A DNA stretch of 19,968 bases from a bacterium (lineage in GTDB: Bacteria; Patescibacteriota; Minisyncoccia; UBA6257; 2-01-FULL-56-20), in assembly GCA_021817655.1 (NCBI GenBank), contig JAKAGE010000009.1, positions 1 to 19,968 of the forward strand. The letters run 5' to 3'. This document shows positions 12,737-19,968 of this stretch, piece by piece. Every line of letters begins with the position of its first letter. Positions within the stretch are counted from its first letter, which is position 1. Position numbers and translations under genes: made by a program. The notes under the pieces were generated by a model. It was not told the origin of the DNA. It searched no databases and saw only the letters and a program-made list of their open reading frames with translations.

Positions 12737-14869
12737 ATGGAAATCCATGAGAGCCGACACGATCGGAACGGGGAAGGGAGAGGCATGTATGCCTGTCCGA
12801 TGGATCCGGACGTCATACGCGACGCACCGGGCGAGTGCCCGAAGTGCGGCATGGACCTCGTGCCCATGGACAGGAGCGACGACCGCGATATGCACGCCGG
12901 ACATGGCGGCGCCGAGCAGGACTTCGAACGGCGCTTCCTTATCACGCTTCCGTTCGTACTGTTCGCGATGGCGCTTTCGCCGGACATCCAGCAATGGGCC
13001 CGTTTCCAGTGGATCATGCCGTCCGGCAGCCTATGGCTCTTTCTGATCGGTGCTTTCGTCTTCGTCTACGGCGGCTGGCCGTTCTTCAAGGCGTCAAAAG
13101 GGGAGCTTTCGCACCGGAATCCGGCGATGATGACGCTCGTTGCGTTCGCCATCACGGTCGCCTTCGTGTTCTCGGTCGCAGCGACATTCCTTTTTCCCGG
13201 CAACTCGCTCTATTGGGAGATGGCGACGCTGATCTCCGTTTTCCTGCTCGGCCATTGGATCGAGATGCGGGCGGTGCGCGGCGCGACCGGCGCCCTGGCG
13301 GAGCTCGCGAAGCTCATCCCGCCTTCGGCCCACCTCGTGAAGGATGGGAATATCAGCGACGCGGAGACGGCCCGATTGAAGGTCGGCGACCGCGTGCTCG
13401 TGAAGCCGGGCGAGAAGATCCCGATCGACGGGAACGTGGTTGACGGTGAAAGCTCCGTCGAGGAGTCGATGATCACGGGCGAATCGCGGCCCGTCGTGAA
13501 GCGTATCGGCGACGCGGTGATTGGCGGTTCGATGAACCAGGACGGCTCGCTTACCGTCCTGGTGGCGAAGACGGGGAAAGATACCGCGCTTTCGCAGATC
13601 ATGCAGCTCGTCCGCGAAGCGCAGGGCTCCAAGCCGAACGTCCAGCATCTCGCGGACCGCGCGGCCGCGGTCCTCTTCTATGTTGCCGTTGCGGCGGGCG
13701 CTCTCTCGTTCGCGTTCTGGTATTTCGTGTTTCCGCGGGGCGCGATCTTCGCCGCCACGGTCGCGGTCGCCGCGGTCGTCGTCGCCTGTCCGCATGCGCT
13801 TGGCCTTGCGATTCCCACGGTCACTTCCGTCACGTCGACGCTCGGCGCGAAGAACGGCATTCTCATCAAGGACATGAAGGGGCTCGAGATCGCGCGGAAG
13901 CTCGATTACGTGGTGTTCGATAAGACGGGGACGCTCACCAAGGGGGAGTTCGGCGTGACGGACATCGTCCTTGCGGGAACGGCATCCGGAGCGGCGGTTG
14001 CGAACGAGAACGATCTTTTGAAGTTCGTTGCGGCGGTGGATTCGCGCTCTCAGCACTCCGTCGGGAAAGGGAATGTGAATGAAGCGAAGAGGCGCGGCAT
14101 CGCCGTACCGGAAGCGAAGGGCTTCGTGTCGTTCCCCGGCAGGGGCGCCACGGCGATCGTGGATGGCAGGAACGTTGCGGTCGGGAACCGGAAACTCCTG
14201 GATGAACTGCGTATCGCAGTGAATGACGTTGACGCGCCCGCTTCCGCAAGGGGAAGCACGCCGGTGTACGTCGCGGTGGATAATGGTTTTGCGGGGGTCA
14301 TCTTCCTTGCGGATATCGTGCGCGAGGATTCGAAGGAGGCGATCCGCAAGATCCGTGCGATGGGCATCAGGACCGCGATGCTTACGGGCGATACGCAGGA
14401 CGTGGCGGATGCGGTAGGAAGGAATCTTGGCATCGATGCGGTCTTCGCGCACGTATTGCCGGAGGAAAAAGCGATCAAGATCAAGGAGCTCCAGCGCGGC
14501 GGCGCCGTGGTCGCCATGGTGGGCGATGGCGTGAATGACGCGCCTTCGCTTGCGCAAGCGCATGTGGGCATCGCGATCGGCGCGGGCACGGACGTCGCCG
14601 TTGCTTCGGCGGATATCGTGCTCATGAAGAACGATCCGCGGGACGTGGTGAAGGCGATCGCCTTGAGCCGCAAGACGAACCGCAAGATGGCGCAGAACCT
14701 CGCGTGGGCGACCGGATACAACGCGTTCGCCATCCCCATCGCCGCGGGCGCGCTCTACCCGTCCTATCATCTTCTCCTTCCGCCGGCATGGGCTGCGATC
14801 CTCATGAGCGCGTCGTCAGTGGTCGTCGTCGCGAACGCGCTGCTTTTGAGGAGGGAGAAGCTGGCGTAG
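12737..14869 (+). CDS. copB: Copper-transporting P1B-type ATPase (CPH type, CopB-like) with N-terminal HMBD
   Basis: 710 aa. Residues 18-44 form a heavy-metal-binding domain (YACPMDP...C34-P-K-C37-G-M-D). Then come membrane segments, the actuator TGES (T247-S250), the TM metal site CPH (C351-P-H353), the phosphorylation site DKTGTLT (D395), the hinge GDGVND (596-601), YN in TM7 (Y661-N662) and MSASS in TM8 (M690). CPH with YN and MSxS(S/T) is the P1B-3/CopB pattern, exporting copper (or silver) from the cytoplasm. The SEHP motif of the nucleotide domain reads SQHS (H440, S441), a change in a nearly invariant Pro. Start: ATG 12737 lies 9 nt after TATCAT; ATG 12785 (Met17), with a purine-rich stretch in front, is a real alternative that keeps the whole HMBD. 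GC is clearly higher than in genes to the left. Confidence 0.9.
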   Translation: MEIHESRHDRNGEGRGMYACPMDPDVIRDAPGECPKCGMDLVPMDRSDDRDMHAGHGGAEQDFERRFLITLPFVLFAMALSPDIQQWARFQWIMPSGSLWLFLIGAFVFVYGGWPFFKASKGELSHRNPAMMTLVAFAITVAFVFSVAATFLFPGNSLYWEMATLISVFLLGHWIEMRAVRGATGALAELAKLIPPSAHLVKDGNISDAETARLKVGDRVLVKPGEKIPIDGNVVDGESSVEESMITGESRPVVKRIGDAVIGGSMNQDGSLTVLVAKTGKDTALSQIMQLVREAQGSKPNVQHLADRAAAVLFYVAVAAGALSFAFWYFVFPRGAIFAATVAVAAVVVACPHALGLAIPTVTSVTSTLGAKNGILIKDMKGLEIARKLDYVVFDKTGTLTKGEFGVTDIVLAGTASGAAVANENDLLKFVAAVDSRSQHSVGKGNVNEAKRRGIAVPEAKGFVSFPGRGATAIVDGRNVAVGNRKLLDELRIAVNDVDAPASARGSTPVYVAVDNGFAGVIFLADIVREDSKEAIRKIRAMGIRTAMLTGDTQDVADAVGRNLGIDAVFAHVLPEEKAIKIKELQRGGAVVAMVGDGVNDAPSLAQAHVGIAIGAGTDVAVASADIVLMKNDPRDVVKAIALSRKTNRKMAQNLAWATGYNAFAIPIAAGALYPSYHLLLPPAWAAILMSASSVVVVANALLLRREKLA

Positions 14870-14889
14870 CGCGGCCGCGCGTTCGAGTT

Positions 14890-14898
14890 TGCTATACT
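14890..14898 (+). promoter_or_regulatory. Extended -10 promoter TGCTATACT
   Basis: TGC plus TATACT (14893-14898) in otherwise GC-rich sequence, with no -35. ATG 14905 is 6 nt downstream, so the transcript is predicted to be leaderless. Confidence 0.55.
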
Positions 14899-14904
14899 TA
14901 TAGC

Positions 14905-15813
14905 ATGGAAACACGGAACGATACGGGGGCAAAAATGGGGCTGAATTCCATAGGGTCGCTATGGCGCGATACGTGGGAGCAGTATACCCGGCAATTCTCG
15001 GTGCTCGCGGAGATCCTTCTTTTGCCGACGCTCATCATGGTCCTTGGCTATGTTCTCCTCGGCCTCGGGGAGCCCCTTTTCATGGTCCTTGGTGCGCTCG
15101 TTGCGTTCGTCGGGATGATCGCCCTTGTGTACAGCGTCCTGCCGCTTATCTATGCGATCCATCACGGCACGGACGTCGACGCTTCGTACAAATCTACGCT
15201 TCCGTTGTTCTGGCCGTTCGTAGGGGTGACGATCCTCGAGGTGCTTGCAGTGATGGGCGGGTTCGTGATGCTCGTCATCCCGGGCATCTGGCTCATGTTC
15301 GCGCTCGGGCTCATGCGGTACGTGTTCGTCATCGAAAATCGCCGCGGCATGGATGTGTTGCGCCAAAGCAAGGAATATATCAAAGGATACTGGTGGGCAT
15401 TCTTCGGGCGGACGATCCTGGTCGGCGGCGCGACGCTTGTCATCATTTTCCTATTCGACGCTCCGATCGCGGTGCTTGCGGGGAGGACCGCCGGGAGCGT
15501 CGTTTCGCTCATTGTTTCGATCGTCGTCGGTCCCTTTACGGCGATCTACCTCTATCGCATCTATCAGAACCTTCGCGCACTGAAGCCGGAGGTCGCTGCG
15601 GCGGACCGGGCGAACGAGGGAACGGGATTCCTTAAAGCGAGCGCGGTCGTCGGCACGGTCGCGTTCGCGGGAATGATGCTGTTGATGTTTTTGGCGGTCG
15701 CTGCCAGGGGGTTCGCCGCGTTCCGCGAGCGAGGGCGGTTCCCCGTCCCGGCCGGGGGCGCATACGGTGCGCCGATGGTGCCGGCGCCGGGCGGCGGGGG
15801 ATTTGCTCCTTAG
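14905..15813 (+). CDS. Six-pass membrane protein with Gly/Pro-rich C-terminus
   Basis: 302 aa. The N-terminal amphipathic stretch SIGSLWRDTWEQYTRQF resembles the start of YciC/DUF975-like and glycerophosphodiesterase-associated membrane domains. Membrane segments are at about 34-54, 59-86, 103-135, 166-190, 196-218 and 246-268. A conserved-looking loop, RYVFVIENRRGMDVLRQSKEYIKGYWW (about 138-164), is typical of that group (V.E....AL..S..L.KG.WW). The tail from about 275 is Gly/Pro/Ala-rich and probably disordered. The longer frame opening at 14704 overlaps the ATPase gene and the promoter, so ATG 14905 is chosen. The function is unknown. Confidence 0.75.
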   Translation: METRNDTGAKMGLNSIGSLWRDTWEQYTRQFSVLAEILLLPTLIMVLGYVLLGLGEPLFMVLGALVAFVGMIALVYSVLPLIYAIHHGTDVDASYKSTLPLFWPFVGVTILEVLAVMGGFVMLVIPGIWLMFALGLMRYVFVIENRRGMDVLRQSKEYIKGYWWAFFGRTILVGGATLVIIFLFDAPIAVLAGRTAGSVVSLIVSIVVGPFTAIYLYRIYQNLRALKPEVAAADRANEGTGFLKASAVVGTVAFAGMMLLMFLAVAARGFAAFRERGRFPVPAGGAYGAPMVPAPGGGGFAP

Positions 15814-15819
15814 CGGTGA

Positions 15820-15828
15820 TGGTATACT
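15820..15828 (+). promoter_or_regulatory. Extended -10 promoter TGGTATACT
   Basis: TGG plus TATACT (15823-15828), starting 7 nt after the upstream stop. ATG 15858 is 29 nt away, so unlike its neighbours this gene would have a leader of about 23 nt, which has no SD. Confidence 0.45.
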
Positions 15829-15857
15829 AATAGTGTCATTCTTTTATCACTACGACC

Positions 15858-16814
15858 ATGATACAGAACCAGCTCATTGACTATATCAACGCACAGATGA
15901 AGCTCGGCGTGACGCGCGACGCCATCCGTTCCGCGCTTGTGGGCGCCGGATGGAACGCGGCGGATGTGGACGATACTTTGAAAAGCATGGATTCCCCGAA
16001 GGCGGGGGCGGCGGGACCGGCTGCTTCGGGGGCGAAGGCCGCGGGGGGCGCCGCAGCCGAGCCGCAGGTCATTAAAGTGAGCGATCTTGTTTCGGCGTCG
16101 CCGTCCCTTGGGCAATCGCCGGTGTCCCCGGCGTCGCCTTCGGCCATGCCGTCCGGCACGGCGTTCAAGGATACGGCAAAGAGTCCGCTCACCGGTCCGG
16201 CTTCTTTGTCGGCAGCAAAGCCTTCGGCGATCGCTTCGATGCCTATCGGTAAACCTATTACGGCATCTTCATCGCCGATCGGCGGCGGAATGGGGTCCCG
16301 CGCTTCCCGGGGCGCTCTGATCACCGAGGTCATTCTCGGGATCCTGTTCGTCGTCGCCGGAGGCCTGGCAGGATTTCTTTATTATCAAAATAGCAGCCTG
16401 ACGGGACAGCTTTCCGCGTTGAACGGGCAGAGCGCGAAGGTGAATCTCCAGCTTTCAACGCTGCAGAGCCAGGCCGCGGCGTCATCGTCGGCGCTCACCG
16501 GGGAGGTGGGGACGCTTTCGGGGGACATAGAAGAGCTCAAGAACGAGCTCGCATTCTATGCCGTTCCGTTGAATGAATCAACGACCGCCACCTCGACGCT
16601 CGTGACCGGTACGGTGGCGCTCGGCGCGCGGGGAAGCTATATCATCACGGGCGCGTATGGCGCAAAGATCACCGTTGAGAATTCAAAGGCATCGTCCACG
16701 ATCGCGGCCCTTACGCCGCTTGTCGGCACGAGCACCGCAACCCAGTTCACGGGGACTTCCGTTCCGGGTTCGGGGATCATCACGCTGACCGGCGTGAACG
16801 GGACCTCGCTCTAG
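15858..16814 (+). CDS. Membrane protein with UBA-like N-terminus, linker, TM and coiled coil
   Basis: 318 aa. Residues 1-45 form a three-helix UBA-like unit (QLIDYINAQMKLGVTRDAIR...GWNAADVDD), a module often found at the N-terminus of CPR membrane proteins. Residues 46-150 are Ala/Ser/Pro/Gly-rich and disordered. One TM lies at about 153-175. A coiled coil with Leu/Gln/Ser heptads (about 178-236, ending EELKNELAFY) precedes a C-terminal Thr/Ser/Gly-rich beta-type domain (about 240-318). So the UBA-like end would be cytoplasmic and the coiled coil outside. The function is unknown. It converges with the minus-strand gene ending at 16830, leaving a 15-bp gap and no hairpin terminator. Confidence 0.7.
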   Translation: MIQNQLIDYINAQMKLGVTRDAIRSALVGAGWNAADVDDTLKSMDSPKAGAAGPAASGAKAAGGAAAEPQVIKVSDLVSASPSLGQSPVSPASPSAMPSGTAFKDTAKSPLTGPASLSAAKPSAIASMPIGKPITASSSPIGGGMGSRASRGALITEVILGILFVVAGGLAGFLYYQNSSLTGQLSALNGQSAKVNLQLSTLQSQAAASSSALTGEVGTLSGDIEELKNELAFYAVPLNESTTATSTLVTGTVALGARGSYIITGAYGAKITVENSKASSTIAALTPLVGTSTATQFTGTSVPGSGIITLTGVNGTSL

Positions 16815-16829
16815 AACGGGGTCCGTTTG

Positions 16830-17480
16830 CTATACCGGGCGTCCGTCGTCAAAGACGCCGAGGTTCTTCAGCCCGGTTTCGTAGATTTTGAGCGCGCGCT
16901 CGGCGAGGTCGCGTTTGAGCTTGAAGTTCGGCTCGTGCGCGATCTGATTGCGGAGCTTGTGCGCCTGCCAGAGCTCGTTCAGGTTCGGAATCTGGCGCTC
17001 GTTGGCTTTCTTCAGCCGGTCGCCGAGCTGGATGCCCATAATGCCCGCTTCGCGGAGTGCGTCGTTCAGGAGCTTGTCCGCCTCGAGGATCGCCACCTTG
17101 AGGTCGTTTTCGGTGCCGCGATAGAAATGGCTTTCGATCGCATCCCATGAGGTTCGCGCCGACCGCTTGGAGATGTTCGATTGGAGGACGATCTCATGGA
17201 AACGTTCTACGCGGAGCGTCCACCAGCCGGTCTCGATCACGAAGTAGACGATCCCGGCGACGATGGCAAGGAAGACGATGAGGCCGATGAATTGGAGGAT
17301 GCCGAGGTGCTCAAGATAGGTGGCGATGAGGTTCTGGCCGGCGGTCTGTGCGGCCGCCGCCGCCTGCGTGTTGAAGCGGTCGATCGCCTGCATGGCGGTG
17401 TTCGTCGCGGGGGCCGATGCCGTTCCGGAAGCGCCGTTTGAAGCGCCGAAGATCTCCTGAGGGGTAGGGATGCCTGCCAT
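16830..17480 (-). CDS. Membrane-anchored protein with HEPN-like RNxxAH motif, third gene after gatC-gatA
   Basis: 216 aa. A polar Ala/Thr-rich N-terminus (1-55), one TM at about 59-83, then a soluble helical domain. That domain has EADKLLNDALREAGIMG (about 133-149), a GDRL turn, and WQAHKLRNQIAHEP, in which R177-N-Q-I-A-H182 fits the R-x4-H RNase motif of HEPN domains (polar N after R). A HEPN-like fold is therefore plausible, though this may be structural only. ATG 17480 is 4 nt after the gatA stop, so it is co-transcribed with gatCA; no SD is seen. A link to tRNA amidation is not implied by the sequence beyond operon position. Confidence 0.7.
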   Translation of the reverse strand: MAGIPTPQEIFGASNGASGTASAPATNTAMQAIDRFNTQAAAAAQTAGQNLIATYLEHLGILQFIGLIVFLAIVAGIVYFVIETGWWTLRVERFHEIVLQSNISKRSARTSWDAIESHFYRGTENDLKVAILEADKLLNDALREAGIMGIQLGDRLKKANERQIPNLNELWQAHKLRNQIAHEPNFKLKRDLAERALKIYETGLKNLGVFDDGRPV

Positions 17481-17484
17481 GATG

Positions 17485-18972
<1,488 letters not shown>

Positions 18973-18976
18973 GATA

Positions 18977-19279
18977 TTATTCGAATACGGGCGGCACTTT
19001 GTTATACCCGTTCTTCGACGCGGGGAACGCGTCTGTTCCGGCGCCGCGGTTCGTGTTCTCCCGTCCTCCGTCGTCCGCGGAATCCTCGCGGAGCACGTCC
19101 GCAAGATCCGTACCGCCCGCCATCGGCGGAACATCCGCCGTATCGAGCCGCTTGAGCTCCTCGAAATGCGCCAGGATGTTCCCCAGGTCTTTCAGGAGCT
19201 TCTCCTCTTCTCCCGGGACGAGTTCGATCCGTGCGAGCTTCGCAAGGTGCTCGAGTTCATGCTTGCTGATGGTCGGCAT
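18977..19279 (-). CDS. gatC: Aspartyl/glutamyl-tRNA amidotransferase subunit C (GatC)
   Basis: 100 aa. The N-terminal HLAKLARIEL helix and EEEKLLKDLGNILAHFEELKRLDT are the family hallmarks; the C-terminal extended arm (VLREDSADD...) wraps between GatA and GatB and stabilises the complex. Residues 68-90 are Gly/Asn/Asp-rich, a slightly longer linker than usual. ATG 19279 lies 8 nt after a -10 (TAGAAT), with no SD. gatA follows after 4 nt. gatB is not in the window. Confidence 0.95.
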   Translation of the reverse strand: MPTISKHELEHLAKLARIELVPGEEEKLLKDLGNILAHFEELKRLDTADVPPMAGGTDLADVLREDSADDGGRENTNRGAGTDAFPASKNGYNKVPPVFE

Positions 19280-19287
19280 TACTTCGG

Positions 19288-19316
19288 ATTCTAGCGCTTT
19301 TGCGGCATTATTTCAA
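19288..19316 (-). promoter_or_regulatory. Promoter TTGAAA-17-TAGAAT for gatCA
   Basis: Minus strand: TTGAAA (19311-19316), 17 bp, TAGAAT (19288-19293), then ATG 19279 after 8 nt. The -35 overlaps the last codons of murD, so gatCA can be transcribed apart from murD with almost no leader. Confidence 0.55.
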
Positions 19317-19968
19317 TTTTCGGACCTCCTCTTTGAATTGCCCGCCGCGATCGGTATAGCTCTTGAACATGCCGAACGATGCGCAGGCGGGGGAGAGGAT
19401 CACGATGTCGCCCGGCTTTGCGGCAGCATGCGCCGCCGCAACGATCTCGCGCATCGTTCCGCATCCCTCTATTATATTGAGCGAGGACGGCTCATGGATC
19501 GCCGTTTTGATGCGCGGCCATTCGGCGCCGATGCCGATGATCGCGCGGATCCCTTCCGCCGCGCGCCCGATCGTCTCGCCGAGCCCGGTGAAGTCGCTCC
19601 GCTTGCTCGATCCGCCGAGGATCAGGACCTTCGGCGCGTCGGGAAACGCTTCGATCGCGACCTGCGTTGCCTCCGGCGTTGTCGAATAGGAGTCGTTGTA
19701 GTACCGGACGCCGTCGACTTCGGTGACGGATTCCAGCCGGTGCTCCAGCCCGCGGAAGCCGTCGACCGCGCGCGCGACGGCGTCGTTGTCCACGCCCGCG
19801 ATCTTGCCGACCGTGATCGCGGCCGCCGCGTTCTCCCAGTTGTGTTTGCCGGGAATATGCAGGGCGTCGACGCTGCAGACCTTTTCCTTTGTCATGCCAT
19901 CGGAGAACCAGAAGGCGCCGTTCTCCGCCCATGCGCCGCGCTCCACGGGATGGTGGCGGGAGAAGGTG
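19308..19968 (-). CDS. murD: UDP-N-acetylmuramoylalanine-D-glutamate ligase (MurD), 5' truncated by window edge
   Basis: About 220 C-terminal residues are present; the N-terminal half with the P-loop lies beyond base 19968. MurD is a cytoplasmic ATP-dependent ligase that adds D-Glu to UDP-MurNAc-L-Ala in peptidoglycan synthesis. Visible: GKHNWENAAAA (Mur-ligase HNxxN motif), GLEHRLESV, YYNDSYSTTPEAT (ligase domain 3 start, with the SxATNP-type loop), KVLILGGSSKRSDF, and the C-terminal LSPACASFGMFKSYTDRGGQF that is specific to MurD. In the usual LxGGxDK stretch this protein has GGSSKRSDF. The last codons carry the gatC promoter. Confidence 0.92.
   Translation of the reverse strand, partial: TFSRHHPVERGAWAENGAFWFSDGMTKEKVCSVDALHIPGKHNWENAAAAITVGKIAGVDNDAVARAVDGFRGLEHRLESVTEVDGVRYYNDSYSTTPEATQVAIEAFPDAPKVLILGGSSKRSDFTGLGETIGRAAEGIRAIIGIGAEWPRIKTAIHEPSSLNIIEGCGTMREIVAAAHAAAKPGDIVILSPACASFGMFKSYTDRGGQFKEEVRKLK

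Noticed and set aside
13094..14770. Long minus-strand ORF opposite the ATPase gene
   Set aside because: It is a GC-rich shadow, dominated by Arg/Asp/His, with no domain; the plus strand carries a full set of P-type ATPase motifs.
14870..14904. GTTCGAGTTT near the membrane gene as a tRNA T-arm
   Set aside because: No acceptor or anticodon stem can be built around it; it is promoter-proximal sequence.
16826..16836. TTGCTATACC as another extended -10 promoter
   Set aside because: It lies at the 3' junction of two convergent genes with no plus-strand start codon at the expected distance.

Overview
The window looks like a piece of a Patescibacteria/CPR (Parcubacteria-type) chromosome. This is inferred from gene style, not from a marker gene: a gatC-gatA pair followed by a small membrane protein, a protein with a UBA-like N-terminus plus one membrane segment and a coiled coil, several orphan membrane proteins, and many genes whose start codon lies only 6-9 nt after a -10 box with no Shine-Dalgarno sequence. 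Genes here end in TAA, TAG and TGA, so the standard bacterial code applies.

Region 1 (1-2.0 kb, AT-richer): the C-terminal part of a retron/group II-like reverse transcriptase, cut by the window edge and interrupted by an in-frame TGA. A tight two-gene unit follows (a zinc-ribbon plus DUF4145/HEPN-like protein and a small membrane protein). The function is unknown; a defence-island context is plausible. Region 2 (1.95-2.8 kb): a self-contained promoter-SD-gene-gene-terminator unit encoding two tautomerase-like proteins that both begin Met-Pro.

Region 3 (2.85-12.65 kb): an accessory stretch of small enzyme and membrane genes. It holds an inositol-monophosphatase-family enzyme, a SAM methyltransferase with its N-terminus cut off by an in-frame TAA and coupled to a Nudix-nucleotidyltransferase fusion, an APH-type kinase and an adenosine-deaminase-family enzyme in one operon, a protein with two P-loop kinase domains, a Nudix hydrolase, a five-pass membrane protein, a membrane-anchored exported protein preceded by a 21-codon overlapping ORF, and a CYTH protein. 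Six copies of a dispersed repeat of about 50 bp, all in the same orientation, sit in the spacers just upstream of plus-strand genes.

Region 4 (12.7-19.97 kb, clearly GC-richer): a CPH-type copper P1B-ATPase, a six-pass membrane protein and the UBA-like/TM/coiled-coil protein on the plus strand. Convergent to them, on the minus strand, are murD (5' end outside the window), gatC, gatA and a membrane protein with a HEPN-like RNxxAH motif. MurD makes peptidoglycan precursor. GatC and GatA are subunits of the tRNA-dependent amidotransferase that makes Gln-tRNA(Gln) and/or Asn-tRNA(Asn).

No tRNA, rRNA, CRISPR array, integrase or transposase is visible. The main unexplained signals are the oriented repeat family, the leaderless promoter pattern and the unusual domain fusions in region 3.
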